This document shows, piece after piece, positions 55,342-64,000 of a stretch of 64,000 nt of DNA. The position numbers and the translations under genes were made by a program. The stretch's first letter is position 1. Every line of letters begins with the position of its first letter. The stretch covers positions 366,594-430,593 of the forward strand of contig NZ_BDBR01000008.1 of assembly GCF_001613085.1 (NCBI RefSeq), written 5' to 3'. The DNA comes from Nocardia salmonicida NBRC 13393 (GTDB lineage: Bacteria > Actinomycetota > Actinomycetes > Mycobacteriales > Mycobacteriaceae). The notes beneath the pieces were generated by a model. The model ran no database searches. It was not told where the DNA came from and was given only the letters and a program-made list of their open reading frames with translations.

Positions 55342-56733
55342 CTAGGTGGCCTGGCTCACCGACGACATGTGGAAATCGGGGATACGCAGCGGGGGCATGG
55401 CGGTGCGGGTGAACCAGTCCTTCCACTCCCGGGGGAGGGTGATCTCGGTGGCGCCCGCTTCCGACACCCGCCGCAGCAGGTCGAGCGGACTCTCGTTGAA
55501 GCGGAAGTTGTTGACCGCGCCGGTCACCTGGCCGTCCTCGACGAGGTAGACGCCGTCACGGGTCAATCCCGTGAGCAGCAGCGTGGCGGGGTCGACCTCG
55601 CGGATGTACCAGAGGCAGGTGAGCAGCAGACCGCGTTCGGTGCGCGCGATCATGTCGTCCAGCGACGCGTCGCCGCCGCCGGTGAGCAGCAGGTTCTCCC
55701 CGGGAACTGTTGCGGGGGCGGAGAATTCGGCAGCCGTCGCACGCGGATAGACCAGCGATTCGATGACGCCGTCACTGATCCAGTCCACCCGCTGCGCGGA
55801 CAGTCCGTTGTCGAACACCGACAGCGACTCCGACGACGACGGCGTCGCCACGAACGGCCGGTACTCGAGACCGCTCGCATTCGGGTCCGAGAACAGGGTC
55901 AGCGCGATGTCGCTGAGCCGCTCACCGACACGCGTGCCACCGGCGCGGGAGAACGCGGTGTGGCCTTCGTGCGCACCACGGCCCTCCATGCTCCACGCCA
56001 GATAGATCATCAGATCGGCGACCGACGACGGCGGCAACAGGGTCTCGTAGCGGCCCGCGGGCAGCTCGATGCGGCGCTTGGACCAGTCGAGGCGCCGCGA
56101 CAGCTCGGCCAGCAGACCCGGGGTGTCGACGTCGGTGAAGTCGGCGGTGCCGACACCCACCCACGCGCTCGCCAGCTCCTTGCCCTCGCCCCGCTTGCCG
56201 TTGATCTCCACCGAACCGGTGGGTTGACTGAACCGTCGGCGGATACCGGTCGAGGTGCCCAGCCAGGTGGTGTGCACCTGGTGGTGGGCGAAACCGTAGA
56301 GGCGATCGGTGCCGTCGAATCCGGTGGACAGCTCGCGCGCCAACCCGGTGAACACCGCGATCTCGGTGGCGCCGGGCGCCTGATCCCAGGTGGCGGTGTC
56401 GTCGTCGGTGGGTTCGAGCAGCGGCATCGCGTCGCGGGCGGGGGCCGCCGTGCGAGCGGCCTGCTCGCTGGCGCGTACCACGGCCTCGATCTCGGTGGGG
56501 TCGACACTGGTGGAGCTGATGGAGCCGACCCGCGCGGTGTTCGGGCCGTCACGGAACACCGAGATCACCGCCCAATCCCGCGAGATCGACGAACCATTAG
56601 TGGTCATCGAGTTGCCGGCCCACCGCAGTGACGCATCGTGCGCGTCGGTGACGATCACGATCGCCTCGTCGGCTTTCGATGCCGCCAGCGCACGCTCGAC
56701 CACCGCGCCCGCCGGGAACAGACCCTCGTTCAC
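55342..56733 (-). CDS. PmbA/TldE-like metallopeptidase partner
   Basis: A 463-residue member of the TldD/PmbA family without the HExxxH metal motif, so it is the non-catalytic (TldE/PmbA) half of a heterodimer. Conserved GLEYRPFV and ENLLLTGGGDASLDDMIART, with LLLTGLTRDGVYLVEDGQVT near the end. GTG start overlapping the tldD stop by 4 nt. Counterpart of the Rv2315c/Rv2314c pair. Confidence 0.87.
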   Translation of the reverse strand: MNEGLFPAGAVVERALAASKADEAIVIVTDAHDASLRWAGNSMTTNGSSISRDWAVISVFRDGPNTARVGSISSTSVDPTEIEAVVRASEQAARTAAPARDAMPLLEPTDDDTATWDQAPGATEIAVFTGLARELSTGFDGTDRLYGFAHHQVHTTWLGTSTGIRRRFSQPTGSVEINGKRGEGKELASAWVGVGTADFTDVDTPGLLAELSRRLDWSKRRIELPAGRYETLLPPSSVADLMIYLAWSMEGRGAHEGHTAFSRAGGTRVGERLSDIALTLFSDPNASGLEYRPFVATPSSSESLSVFDNGLSAQRVDWISDGVIESLVYPRATAAEFSAPATVPGENLLLTGGGDASLDDMIARTERGLLLTCLWYIREVDPATLLLTGLTRDGVYLVEDGQVTGAVNNFRFNESPLDLLRRVSEAGATEITLPREWKDWFTRTAMPPLRIPDFHMSSVSQAT

Positions 56734-58262
56734 TGACCGCCCTCCGTCCGGGTATTGAGAATGTTGACCCCGCGCACCAGCACCGACGGGCAGCCGTGGC
56801 TCACCGCCGCCACCTGACCGGGCTGTGCCTTACCGCAGTTGAACGCGCCACCGAGCTGCCAGGTGCTCGGTCCGCCGATCGCTTCCATCGACCCCCAGAA
56901 ATCGGTGGTCGTCGCCTGGTAGGCGACATCGCGCAGTTGCCCGTCCAGTTCGCCGTTGCGAATGCGGAAGAATCGCTGACCGGTGAACTGGAAGTTGTAG
57001 CGCTGCATATCGATCGACCACGACTTGTCGCCCATGATGTAGATGCCGTCCTGCACCCGCGAGATCAACTCGGCGGTGCTGGTGTCACGTTCGGGATCGG
57101 GCTGCAACGACACGTTCGCCATCCGCTGGATCGGAACATGGTGCGGCGAATCGGCATACGAGCAACCGTTGGAGCGGTCGAGACCGAGACGTGGGGCGAA
57201 CACGCGGTCGAGCTGGTAGCCGACCAGGATGCCGTCACGCACCAGATCCCACTGCTGGCCCGCCACGCCCTCGTCGTCGTAACCGACGGTGCTCAAGCCG
57301 TTGACCTGGATGCGGTCACCGGTGACGTGCATGATCGGCGTGCCGTACCGCAGCGTGCCGAGCTGATCGGGAGTCGCGAACGAGGTCCCCGCGTACGCGG
57401 ATTCGTAGCCGATCGCGCGGTCGTATTCGGTGGCATGGCCGATGGATTCGTGGATCGTCAGCCACAGGTTCGTCGGGTCGATCACCAGATCGGTGGGGCC
57501 CGCGACAACGCTGGGCGCCTTCACCTTCTCGGCCAGCCAGCCGGGGATCTGGGCGAGTTCGCTCGTCCAGTCCCAGGTTCCGTCGGCGCCGGTGACGTAC
57601 TCCCAGCCGCGGCCCGCGGGCGCGGCCAGGGTGCGCATCGTCTCGAACACCCCGGACGCGGAATCGACGGTGACCGCGGCCAACTGGGGGTGCAGGCGCA
57701 CCCGCTGCTGGGTGATCGACGAACCCGCGGTGTCGGCGTAGAACGTCTGCTCCTTGACCTGCAAGACCGAGGCGGTGACATGGTCGACGCCATCGGCGGC
57801 CGACAGGCGTTCCGAATAGTCCTGCAGCAGCGCCACTTTGTCGGCCGTCGGCACCGCGAACGGGTCGAGGTCGTAGGCCGAGACCCATGAGACGTCGTCA
57901 TAGCGCGGCTCGTCGGCCAGTTCGACGCGCTCCCGATTCAGCGAACGCAGCGCCCTCGCCACGGTCACCGCGCGGCGCGCGACCTCGGCGGCGATCTCGG
58001 GCGTGAGCGCGGCGTGGGAAGCGAAACCCCAGGTGCCGTCGACGATCACGCGCACCGCCAGCCCCAGCTCGGTGGCGTCGGTGACGGCTTCGACGCGACC
58101 GTCGCGCAACCGGATCGACTGTGACACCAAGCGTTGCACGCGTAGATCGGCATGCTCGGCCCCTGCCGCGCGGGCCGCCGACAGCGCGGCTTCGGCCAGG
58201 GTAGTGAGCCCGAGCGCGCGGAACTCCGCATCCACATCTCTGGAAGTCGTGGTATCCCTCAC
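56730..58262 (-). CDS. tldD: TldD-family metallopeptidase
   Basis: A 510-residue zinc peptidase. HESIGH at residues 271-276 is the HExxxH metal site, and SHGCP near the C-terminus gives the third ligand Cys. TldD with TldE degrades unfolded peptides and, in enterobacteria, processes microcin and CcdA. The GTG at 58262 was chosen because TAGCGT (plus 58270-58275) lies 7 nt before it, a leaderless layout; an ATG 30 nt upstream would lie before the predicted transcription start. Confidence 0.9.
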   Translation of the reverse strand: MRDTTTSRDVDAEFRALGLTTLAEAALSAARAAGAEHADLRVQRLVSQSIRLRDGRVEAVTDATELGLAVRVIVDGTWGFASHAALTPEIAAEVARRAVTVARALRSLNRERVELADEPRYDDVSWVSAYDLDPFAVPTADKVALLQDYSERLSAADGVDHVTASVLQVKEQTFYADTAGSSITQQRVRLHPQLAAVTVDSASGVFETMRTLAAPAGRGWEYVTGADGTWDWTSELAQIPGWLAEKVKAPSVVAGPTDLVIDPTNLWLTIHESIGHATEYDRAIGYESAYAGTSFATPDQLGTLRYGTPIMHVTGDRIQVNGLSTVGYDDEGVAGQQWDLVRDGILVGYQLDRVFAPRLGLDRSNGCSYADSPHHVPIQRMANVSLQPDPERDTSTAELISRVQDGIYIMGDKSWSIDMQRYNFQFTGQRFFRIRNGELDGQLRDVAYQATTTDFWGSMEAIGGPSTWQLGGAFNCGKAQPGQVAAVSHGCPSVLVRGVNILNTRTEGGQ

Positions 58263-58386
58263 CGCCCCTACGCTAACCGGTGCCACCGACACATGTGCGC
58301 CGCAACCGCTTCCGGCGCACCGTCATGTCGGTTGTCGTCGTGACGCGCGGACTCCGGTCATCCCGCGAGCGACGCCGAAAATGCCG

Positions 58387-58402
58387 TAGGGTCCCCGCCG
58401 TG
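58387..58402 (+). promoter_or_regulatory. leaderless promoter of the TetR gene
   Basis: TAGGGT (58387-58392), 7 nt, GTG at 58400. Confidence 0.5.
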
Positions 58403-59050
58403 CCGCCATCTGCCCTGCGTGATCGAAAAAGGGAACGAACCCGTCGTGCGATCCTCGTGGCCGCCGTCGAATTGTTCGAGGCCAGAGGGTATGAGGAAAC
58501 GACCGTCGCCGAGATCGCGGCCGAGGCCGAGGTCGGCACCCGAACCTTCTTCAACTACTTCGCGAGCAAAGAAGATCTGCTCTTCCCCGAGAGCGATGAA
58601 CGGGTGCGCGCGGCGGTCGCCGCCATCGCCACGCGTCGGCCCGGTGAGCGACCGGTGGAGGTGTTGCTGCGGGCCCTGCGCGCCGCGGGCGACAATCCCG
58701 GCGAACGCCTCGTCGACGACATCAGCTCGCGGGTGGCCGCGCTGCGGGCGCGGGTCTCGCGCACTGTCCCCTCGGTGAGTGGTCGTGCCGCGCACGCGCA
58801 ATTGGTCGCGCAGCGCGAGATCGCCCATCAGTTGCACCTCGCGTTCCCGCACGAACTCGACGAGGTCGGCGCCGCGGCGCTGGTCGGCGCCGTGGTCGGC
58901 GCGGTATCGGGGGCGCTGACCGTGCTGTTCCAACAGCCCCAGCACGGCGTCGACGACGGCGAACGCCTGCACCGCAAGATCCACGAGACCACCTCGCGGG
59001 TCCTGCAGCCCTGGCTGGCCGCCTCCGCGCCGTCGGAGCCGGTGCGCTAA
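58400..59050 (+). CDS. TetR-family regulator
   Basis: A 216-residue TetR regulator. HTH at residues about 12-58 (ILVAAVELFEARGYEETTVA, VGTRTFFNYFASKEDLLF), the version with TFFNYF often seen next to transporter genes. The ligand domain is unassigned. Divergent from tldD; its stop overlaps the convergent TauE gene by 4 nt. Confidence 0.87.
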   Translation: MPPSALRDRKRERTRRAILVAAVELFEARGYEETTVAEIAAEAEVGTRTFFNYFASKEDLLFPESDERVRAAVAAIATRRPGERPVEVLLRALRAAGDNPGERLVDDISSRVAALRARVSRTVPSVSGRAAHAQLVAQREIAHQLHLAFPHELDEVGAAALVGAVVGAVSGALTVLFQQPQHGVDDGERLHRKIHETTSRVLQPWLAASAPSEPVR

Positions 59051-59826
59051 CCGAACTGCTGCCACCCCAAGCGGATCACCATCACCACCACGACGACGAG
59101 CAACACGATCCGAACGAACTCGGCGCCCTTGGCCAATGCCATCCGCGAACCGATCAGCGCACCGATGACATTGGCCACCGCCATGCCCGCGCCCAGGCCC
59201 CACAGGATGTGGCCGGTCGCGCCGAGGAACAGCAGCGCACCCACGTTCGACCCACAGTTGATCACTTTCGCCATCGCCGCCGCCCGCACGAACTCGGTGC
59301 CGAGCAGCGTCGCGAAGGTGATGATCAAGAAGGTGCCGGTGCCCGGTCCGAGCAGTCCGTCGTAGAGGCCGATCAGGCCTGATGCGAGGCCGACGACCAG
59401 GATCACCCTGCGCCGCGTCGGCGGATGGGTGGCCATCGTCAGGCCGACCGAGGGACGCAAGGTCACGAACACCGCCACGCCCACGAGCACCACCATCACC
59501 AGGGGGATGAACAGCTCGCGGTCGATCAGCGAGACCGCCGCCGCGCCGCACGCGGCGGTGATCGCGGCGATCACCGCACCGGGCAGCAGGACCTTCCACT
59601 GCATCGGCACCCTGCGCGCGAAGGTCGCCACCGCGGTCGCGGTACCCGCCAGGGCGGCGAGCTTGTTGGTGCCGAGCGCGGTCTGCGGTGCGATGCCGGG
59701 GACGACGAGGAACAGCGTCGGCAGAATGATCAGCCCACCGCCGCCGACCACGGCGTCGACCCAGCCCGCCGCCGCGGCGGCCACCAGTAGGACCGTCCAG
59801 TCTCCGAGTTGCACGCGTCCAGGCAA
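59047..59826 (-). CDS. TauE/SafE-family membrane transporter
   Basis: A 259-residue membrane protein with about eight helices. Duplicated family motifs are AGWVDAVVGGGGLIILPTLF (N-terminal half) and GLASGLIGLYDGLLGPGTGT (C-terminal half). Members export sulfite, sulfoacetate or related anions. The start is uncertain: TTG at 59826 (used here) or GTG at 59814. Confidence 0.85.
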   Translation of the reverse strand: MPGRVQLGDWTVLLVAAAAAGWVDAVVGGGGLIILPTLFLVVPGIAPQTALGTNKLAALAGTATAVATFARRVPMQWKVLLPGAVIAAITAACGAAAVSLIDRELFIPLVMVVLVGVAVFVTLRPSVGLTMATHPPTRRRVILVVGLASGLIGLYDGLLGPGTGTFLIITFATLLGTEFVRAAAMAKVINCGSNVGALLFLGATGHILWGLGAGMAVANVIGALIGSRMALAKGAEFVRIVLLVVVVVMVIRLGWQQFG

Positions 59827-59857
59827 TCAAGATCACGGCCGGAAAGCCAGCCGGGGC

Positions 59858-59872
59858 TACGCTGGCCCCGTG
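59858..59872 (+). promoter_or_regulatory. leaderless promoter of the histidine kinase
   Basis: TACGCT (59858-59863), 6 nt, GTG at 59870. Confidence 0.5.
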
Positions 59873-61045
59873 CGCCGGTTCAGCCTGTGGCTACGCGGAC
59901 GACCCATCGTCGCCGACTCGATTCTCGCGGGATTGCTCCTGCTGCTCGACGCCCTCGGGGTGGGCGACGAACGCAACAAGGTCGTCTATCTGTTCTTCTC
60001 GGTGATTCTGCCGTTGCCGCTGATCCTGCGCCGGGTGTACCCGCGGGCGGTCTCGGCGGCGCTGCTGGTGCTGTCGCTGCTGAACACCCTGATCGGCTAC
60101 CTGACCGATGAACACTCCGCCGACCACGTCGCCTTGATCGGCCTCGGGGTGATGCTCTACACGCTCGTCGCCTACGTGGGCCGACGTGAGGGCCTCATCT
60201 TCCTCGCCTTCCTCGCGCTCGACATGGCGTTGTCGGTCCTGCTGCTCGACCAGCCACGGGGTGGAGATCTGGCGATGGCCGGGCTCATCTACGCGCTGTG
60301 CTGGACGCTGGCCGAGTTCAACGGCGCCCGGCACGCCTACGACTCCGAGGTCGCGGCCCGACTCGCGGTCGCCGACTACGACAAGGAACGTCGCGCGCAC
60401 GACGCGGTCGCCGCCGAACGCACCCGCATCGCCCGCGAACTCCACGATGTGGTCGCGCACGCGGTGAGCGTCATCATCGTGCAGGCCGACGGCGCCAAAT
60501 ACGCCCTGCGCGAGGACCCCGAAACCGCCGAACGCGCGCTTGCCACCATCGCGGGAACCGGGCGCGAGGCCCTGCGCGAGCTTCGCCGCACCGTCGCGCT
60601 GCTGCGCACCGAGCACGCCCCGGAACTGCTGCCCCAACACGGCAGCGCGGGTATCGCGAAGCTGGCCCAGATGATGCGCGAGGCGGGTCTGGCCGTCGAC
60701 CTCGAACTGACCGGTGAACTCGACGACATCGCCCCCGAGGTGAGCCTCGGGCTGCACCGCATCGTGCAGGAATCGCTCACCAACACCCTGCGCCACGCGG
60801 GAACAGAGCCGAAGGCCGTGGTCCGGGTGCATCGGCGCGACGAGGACATCCTTGTCGAGGTCACCGACAGCGGCGGCGTTCCCGCGCAGGTGAGCCCCGG
60901 CGCCGAGATTCCCGGTGCCGGGATGGGGCTGGTCGGGATGCGCGAGCGAGTCGCGGTGCTCGGCGGCACCCTGAGCGCGGGCAGACTCGACGACGGCCGC
61001 TGGCGGGTACGGGCCGACCTCCCGCTGCGCTCCGAAACGGACTGA
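59870..61045 (+). CDS. NarL-type sensor histidine kinase
   Basis: A 391-residue kinase. Residues about 14-150 hold five or six hydrophobic helices and no large extracellular sensor. The HisKA_3 box is ERTRIARELHDVVAHAVSVI with phospho-acceptor His192. The ATPase domain has ESLTNTLRHAG and GAGMGLVGMRERVAVLGGTL. Upstream of its response regulator, 54 nt apart. Signal unknown. Confidence 0.9.
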   Translation: MRRFSLWLRGRPIVADSILAGLLLLLDALGVGDERNKVVYLFFSVILPLPLILRRVYPRAVSAALLVLSLLNTLIGYLTDEHSADHVALIGLGVMLYTLVAYVGRREGLIFLAFLALDMALSVLLLDQPRGGDLAMAGLIYALCWTLAEFNGARHAYDSEVAARLAVADYDKERRAHDAVAAERTRIARELHDVVAHAVSVIIVQADGAKYALREDPETAERALATIAGTGREALRELRRTVALLRTEHAPELLPQHGSAGIAKLAQMMREAGLAVDLELTGELDDIAPEVSLGLHRIVQESLTNTLRHAGTEPKAVVRVHRRDEDILVEVTDSGGVPAQVSPGAEIPGAGMGLVGMRERVAVLGGTLSAGRLDDGRWRVRADLPLRSETD

Positions 61046-61087
61046 CTTACGCGAAATAACCGAAGGACGCTGCGCTGCCGTGCGCAT

Positions 61088-61102
61088 TAGGGTGAGGCAA
61101 TG
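61088..61102 (+). promoter_or_regulatory. leaderless promoter of the response regulator
   Basis: TAGGGT (61088-61093), 6 nt, ATG at 61100. The regulator can therefore be transcribed apart from the kinase. Confidence 0.5.
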
Positions 61103-61759
61103 CCGATCAGCGTGCTCGTGGTGGACGATCAGGAACTCATGCGGATGGGCCTGAAAATGGTACTGGGCGCACACCCCGACATCGAGGTGATCGGCGAAGC
61201 GGGCAACGGCGACGAGGCCGTGCGGCGGGCCAGCGAACTGCGCCCCGATGTGGTGCTGATGGATGTGCGGATGCCCGTCGTCGACGGCGTGACCGCCACC
61301 GCGCGGATCGTGGCCGCGGGCGAGGGTGTGCGGGTACTCGTGATGACCACCTTCGACCTCGACGAACACGCTCTCGGTGCCCTGCGCGCCGGCGCGAGCG
61401 GATTCCTGCTCAAGGACACCCCGCCCGAGGACCTCATCTCGGCCATCCGCAGCGTCGCAGGCGGTGACGCGGTGGTGTCGCCCAAGGTCACCAAGCGATT
61501 GCTGGACCGGCTAGTCGCCGAGGACCCCACGAGTCTGCGCGACCCGAAGATTCTCGACGTCCTCACCGCCCGCGAACGTGAAGTGCTCGAACAGATCGCG
61601 GTCGGCCGCTCGAATGCCGAGATCGCCGCGGCGCTGTTCCTGTCGGAGGCGACGGTGAAGACACATGTCGGCCGGGTGCTCACCAAACTCGGCTTGCGCG
61701 ACCGGGTGCAGGCGGTGGTGCTGGCCTACGAAACCGGGCTCGTCCGGCCCGGTGGCTGA
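61100..61759 (+). CDS. NarL/LuxR-family response regulator
   Basis: A 219-residue regulator. The receiver domain has the phospho-acceptor Asp55 in DVVLMDVRMP and the acidic pair VVDDQ. The LuxR HTH is LTAREREVLEQIAVGRSNAE followed by LFLSEATVKTHVGRVLTKL. Partner of the upstream kinase; targets unknown. Confidence 0.92.
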   Translation: MPISVLVVDDQELMRMGLKMVLGAHPDIEVIGEAGNGDEAVRRASELRPDVVLMDVRMPVVDGVTATARIVAAGEGVRVLVMTTFDLDEHALGALRAGASGFLLKDTPPEDLISAIRSVAGGDAVVSPKVTKRLLDRLVAEDPTSLRDPKILDVLTAREREVLEQIAVGRSNAEIAAALFLSEATVKTHVGRVLTKLGLRDRVQAVVLAYETGLVRPGG

Positions 61760-61831
61760 ACACGCGCCCCCGCTCGGGAGAAAAATCGGGTGCTCGTGCG
61801 TTGACGGGATAGATCGTCCGAAAGGATCGCC

Positions 61832-62323
61832 ATGACCGCCCTGCTGTTCGTCCTCTACCTCGTCGTCGAGATCGCCGCCCTCGTCGGTCTCGCCCAGCTG
61901 ATCGGCATCGGCTGGGCGCTGGTCGCGCTGGTCGCGGTGTCGGGCGTGGGGTTGGTGCTGCTCGGACGGCAGGGCAGGCGGGTGTTCGACCGGTTCCGGC
62001 GGGCCTCACGCGGCGAGGTGACCGCCGAGAGCGCGGTCGCCGACGGCGTGATCGTCGCCACCGGATCGGTGCTGCTGTTCGTGCCCGGCCTGGTCACCGG
62101 ACTCGTCGGCCTGCTCGCGCTGTTCCCGCCGACCAGGGCACTGCTGCGACCGGCGCTGGAGAAGCTCGGTACCCGGCGCTTCGGTCCGTTGCCCTCGTTC
62201 GCGCCCTCGCCGTATCGCGGGATGGTGGTCGACGCCGACGGCGATGTGGTGGACGGCACCGTGGTCGGTCAGTGGTACGACGACGGTCACACCGCGGGCC
62301 CGCGCGCGCTCGGCCCCGCCTGA
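61832..62323 (+). CDS. fxsA: FxsA-family membrane protein
   Basis: A 163-residue membrane protein: FVLYLVVEIAALVGLAQLIG, WALVALVAVSGVGLVLLGRQG and SVLLFVPGLVTGLVGLLALF are the helices of the FxsA family, named for suppression of phage F exclusion in E. coli. Function in actinobacteria unknown. GAAAGGA precedes the ATG. Counterpart of Rv2053c. Confidence 0.85.
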   Translation: MTALLFVLYLVVEIAALVGLAQLIGIGWALVALVAVSGVGLVLLGRQGRRVFDRFRRASRGEVTAESAVADGVIVATGSVLLFVPGLVTGLVGLLALFPPTRALLRPALEKLGTRRFGPLPSFAPSPYRGMVVDADGDVVDGTVVGQWYDDGHTAGPRALGPA

Positions 62324-62371
62324 ATTCGACCAGGCTCTGAGCGACATGCCCGTGCTCGGCGGCGAAGGGTC

Positions 62372-62386
62372 TACAGTACCGACATG
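62372..62386 (+). promoter_or_regulatory. leaderless promoter of the RHH-like gene
   Basis: TACAGT (62372-62377), 6 nt, ATG at 62384. Confidence 0.5.
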
Positions 62387-62587
62387 GCCCCCGAGCAGAT
62401 CACCGTTACGGTGAGCGAGGAACTGGCCGACGCGGTGCGTAGAGCGAGCGCCGCTGCCGGACAGTCGATGTCGGACTTCACCACCGCCGCGTGGCGGTTG
62501 GAACTGATCGCCGTAGAGGCGAGTGGGCACTGTCCCGCCGGGTTCGGCGACGCCGAAGTGCGCGCCGCGCTGTCGCTGCCGACCTGA
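62384..62587 (+). CDS. small ribbon-helix-helix-like protein
   Basis: A 67-residue protein. QITVTVSEELADAVRRASAA followed by GQSMSDFTTAAWRLEL fits the beta strand and two helices of a CopG/ribbon-helix-helix DNA-binding domain. No toxin partner is adjacent, so it is an orphan. The last ~20 residues are unassigned. Confidence 0.65.
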   Translation: MAPEQITVTVSEELADAVRRASAAAGQSMSDFTTAAWRLELIAVEASGHCPAGFGDAEVRAALSLPT

Positions 62588-62657
62588 CCCACTCGCCGCC
62601 CGGCTGAGACTGTCCCTGCCGAGGTGACGATCCACCGATACGGCAGACTGGGACATC

Positions 62658-64000
62658 GTGAGTACCCAGTTGCTGATCGGTGGTCGTTTCTACAGTTCCA
62701 GTTCCCCGGACGCGACCGCGATGGCGGTCACCGACGGCACCGTGGTGTGGCTGGGCGCTGAAGCGCCTGGACGCGCGATGCATCCCGATGCGGAGATCGT
62801 CGACCTCGACGGTGCGTTCGTCGCGCCCGCGTTCGTCGACCCGCATGTGCACGTCACCGCGCTGGGACTGCAACTGACCGGGCTCGACGTGAGTGGCGCC
62901 GGATCCCTGACCGAACTGCTCGAGACGGTCCGTACGCACGCCGCGAATCAGCCGGACGGGGTGATCATCGGCGAGGGTTGGGACGACACCACCTGGCCCG
63001 AACAGCGTCCGCCGACGGTCGCCGAACTCGACGAGGCCGCCGGTGCGGGCAGGCTCGTCTACCTGGCGCGCGTCGACGCGCATTCGGCCGTGGCGTCCTC
63101 GGCGCTGCTCGACGCGGCGGGCGAGCTCGGCGACGGATATCAGCGCGGCGAACTGCTGCGTGCCGACGCCCACCACCGGGTTCGCACGATCGCCCTCGCC
63201 GAACTCACTCGCGCCCAGCGAGATTCGGCGCGCAAGGCCGCTCTGGACGCGGCGGCCGCACACGGCATCGTCGCTGTCCACGAATGCGCGGGGCCCGATA
63301 TCTCCGGCAGCGACGACATCCGCGAACTGCTCGCGTTCGAACACGGCGTGGCCGTGCGCGCCTACTGGGGTCAGGCCGTGCGGACCGCGGACGAAGCGCG
63401 CGCCCTGATCGCCGAGCTCGGGGTGCACGCGCTCGGCGGCGACCTGTTCGTCGACGGTTCACTCGGCTCGCACACGGCACTGCTGCGCGCGCCCTACGCC
63501 GACGCGGCGGGCTGCGGCAAGAGCTTCCTCGACGAAGACACCGTCACCGCGCATCTCCACGCGTGCACCGAGGCGGGCATCCAGGCAGGCTTCCACGCCA
63601 TCGGCGACGCCGCCATGGATACCGTCGTCGCCGGATTCGCCCGTGTCGCAGCCGAACTCGGAGGTCCGGCGATCGCCGCACGCGGGCACCGGGTGGAGCA
63701 CGCGGAGATGACCGACGCCGCCGCGATCGAACAGCTCGCCGCGCTCGGCGTGATCGCCTCCGTGCAGCCCGGCTTCGACGCCGCCTGGGGCGGACCCGAC
63801 GGGATGTACGCGACGCGCCTCGGCGCCGAGCGCGCTGCGGGCCTCAACCCCTTCTCGGCGATGGCGGCGGCGGGCATCTCCCTCGCCATCGGTTCCGACG
63901 CACCCGTGACCGCCATGAAACCGTGGGAACAGGTGCGCGCGGCCGTGCACCACCGCACCTCCGGCCACGGACTGTCCCCGCGCGCCGCCTTCGCCGCCGC
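62658..64000 (+). CDS. amidohydrolase, YtcJ-like, 3'-truncated by the window
   Basis: The first 447 codons of a metal-dependent hydrolase. APAFVDPHVHVTALG has the HxH metal pair, GDLFVDGSLGSHTALLRAPY and FHAIGDAAMDTVV follow, then HRVEHAEM with metal His and ISLAIGSDAPVTAMKPW with the metal Asp. The family includes cyclic-amide and formamide hydrolases; substrate unknown. GTG start with CAGACT 8 nt upstream and no strong ribosome site. Confidence 0.87.
   Translation, partial: MSTQLLIGGRFYSSSSPDATAMAVTDGTVVWLGAEAPGRAMHPDAEIVDLDGAFVAPAFVDPHVHVTALGLQLTGLDVSGAGSLTELLETVRTHAANQPDGVIIGEGWDDTTWPEQRPPTVAELDEAAGAGRLVYLARVDAHSAVASSALLDAAGELGDGYQRGELLRADAHHRVRTIALAELTRAQRDSARKAALDAAAAHGIVAVHECAGPDISGSDDIRELLAFEHGVAVRAYWGQAVRTADEARALIAELGVHALGGDLFVDGSLGSHTALLRAPYADAAGCGKSFLDEDTVTAHLHACTEAGIQAGFHAIGDAAMDTVVAGFARVAAELGGPAIAARGHRVEHAEMTDAAAIEQLAALGVIASVQPGFDAAWGGPDGMYATRLGAERAAGLNPFSAMAAAGISLAIGSDAPVTAMKPWEQVRAAVHHRTSGHGLSPRAAFAA

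Noticed and set aside
55342..58262. TldD/PmbA pair as a RiPP-maturation system
   Set aside because: No precursor peptide, cyclase or dedicated exporter is adjacent; the pair is conserved in mycobacteria as a stand-alone unit.
62384..62587. RHH-like protein as half of a toxin-antitoxin pair
   Set aside because: No small toxin-like ORF overlaps or follows it; the next gene is an amidohydrolase 70 nt away.

Overview
The window is a GC-rich actinobacterial chromosome segment, most likely from Nocardia or a close relative (Nocardiaceae, mycolic-acid bacteria). The main reason is gene order shared with the Mycobacterium tuberculosis Rv2112c-Rv2053c region: dop-pup-prcB-prcA, pafA, pafB-pafC, tatA-tatC, helY, a DUF4333 membrane protein, a 5'-3' exonuclease, pepE, an Rv2074/Rv2073c-like pair, cobL, cobK, cobIJ, cobH, cobG and fxsA. 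No rRNA, tRNA, insertion sequence, integrase, phage module or CRISPR array was seen. Layout: (1) 1-4308, Pup-proteasome locus: 3' part of dop, pup, prcB, prcA, a strong hairpin terminator, then pafA. (2) 4401-11418, a TetR regulator divergent from a six-gene acyl-CoA catabolism operon (two acyl-CoA dehydrogenases, SDR, thiolase, CoA ligase, MaoC hydratase). It is inserted between pafA and pafBC, and two copies of a palindromic operator lie in its control region. (3) 11420-12952, VOC protein, AraC regulator and MTH1187-family protein. (4) 13053-20185, pafB-pafC-PanE-like reductase, tatA, tatC and helY. (5) 20306-25859, Pro/Gln-rich DUF4333 membrane protein, exonuclease, pepE, F420-type oxidoreductase, SDR and cobL. 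(6) 26013-33429, a 23-codon leader peptide coupled to cobK (CTG start), a PadR regulator with a perfect palindromic operator, a secreted ubiquitin-fold protein, cobIJ, cobH, Lrp/ddaH, cobG. (7) 33640-36209, an EcsC-like protein, then a MerR-DNA-clamp fusion coupled to a small TPR-like protein. (8) 36325-41600, cobalamin riboswitch and cobN, a leaderless upstream ORF with a hotdog thioesterase, a LysR remnant and a hypothetical. (9) 41733-47273, sirtuin, MFS exporter with a repeat tail, XRE regulator, mycofactocin-type SDR and a second methionine aminopeptidase behind two tandem operators. (10) 47292-54449, ComB-like protein, a scar of broken AraC and methyltransferase genes, a secreted propeller, VOC and PPOX proteins, a thiolase, and a divergent TioE-type MerR / erythromycin-esterase pair. 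(11) 54442-64000, HAD phosphatase, PmbA/TldD pair, TetR, TauE, a two-component system, FxsA, an orphan RHH-like protein and a 3'-truncated amidohydrolase. How the genes work together: Pup, Dop, PafA and PrcBA form the pupylation-proteasome pathway, and PafBC is its neighbouring DNA-damage regulator. CobL, K, I-J, H, G and N supply the corrin-ring and cobalt-insertion steps of aerobic B12 synthesis, with cobN under a B12 riboswitch. Many genes show a TANNNT box 6-8 nt before an ATG or GTG with no Shine-Dalgarno, the leaderless promoter layout known from mycobacteria; I used it to choose several starts. The most notable item is the secreted ubiquitin-like protein at 27540-28019. Next are the MerR-clamp/TPR pair at 34348-36209, the leader-peptide/CTG-start arrangement at cobK, and the dual operators at 46450-46492.
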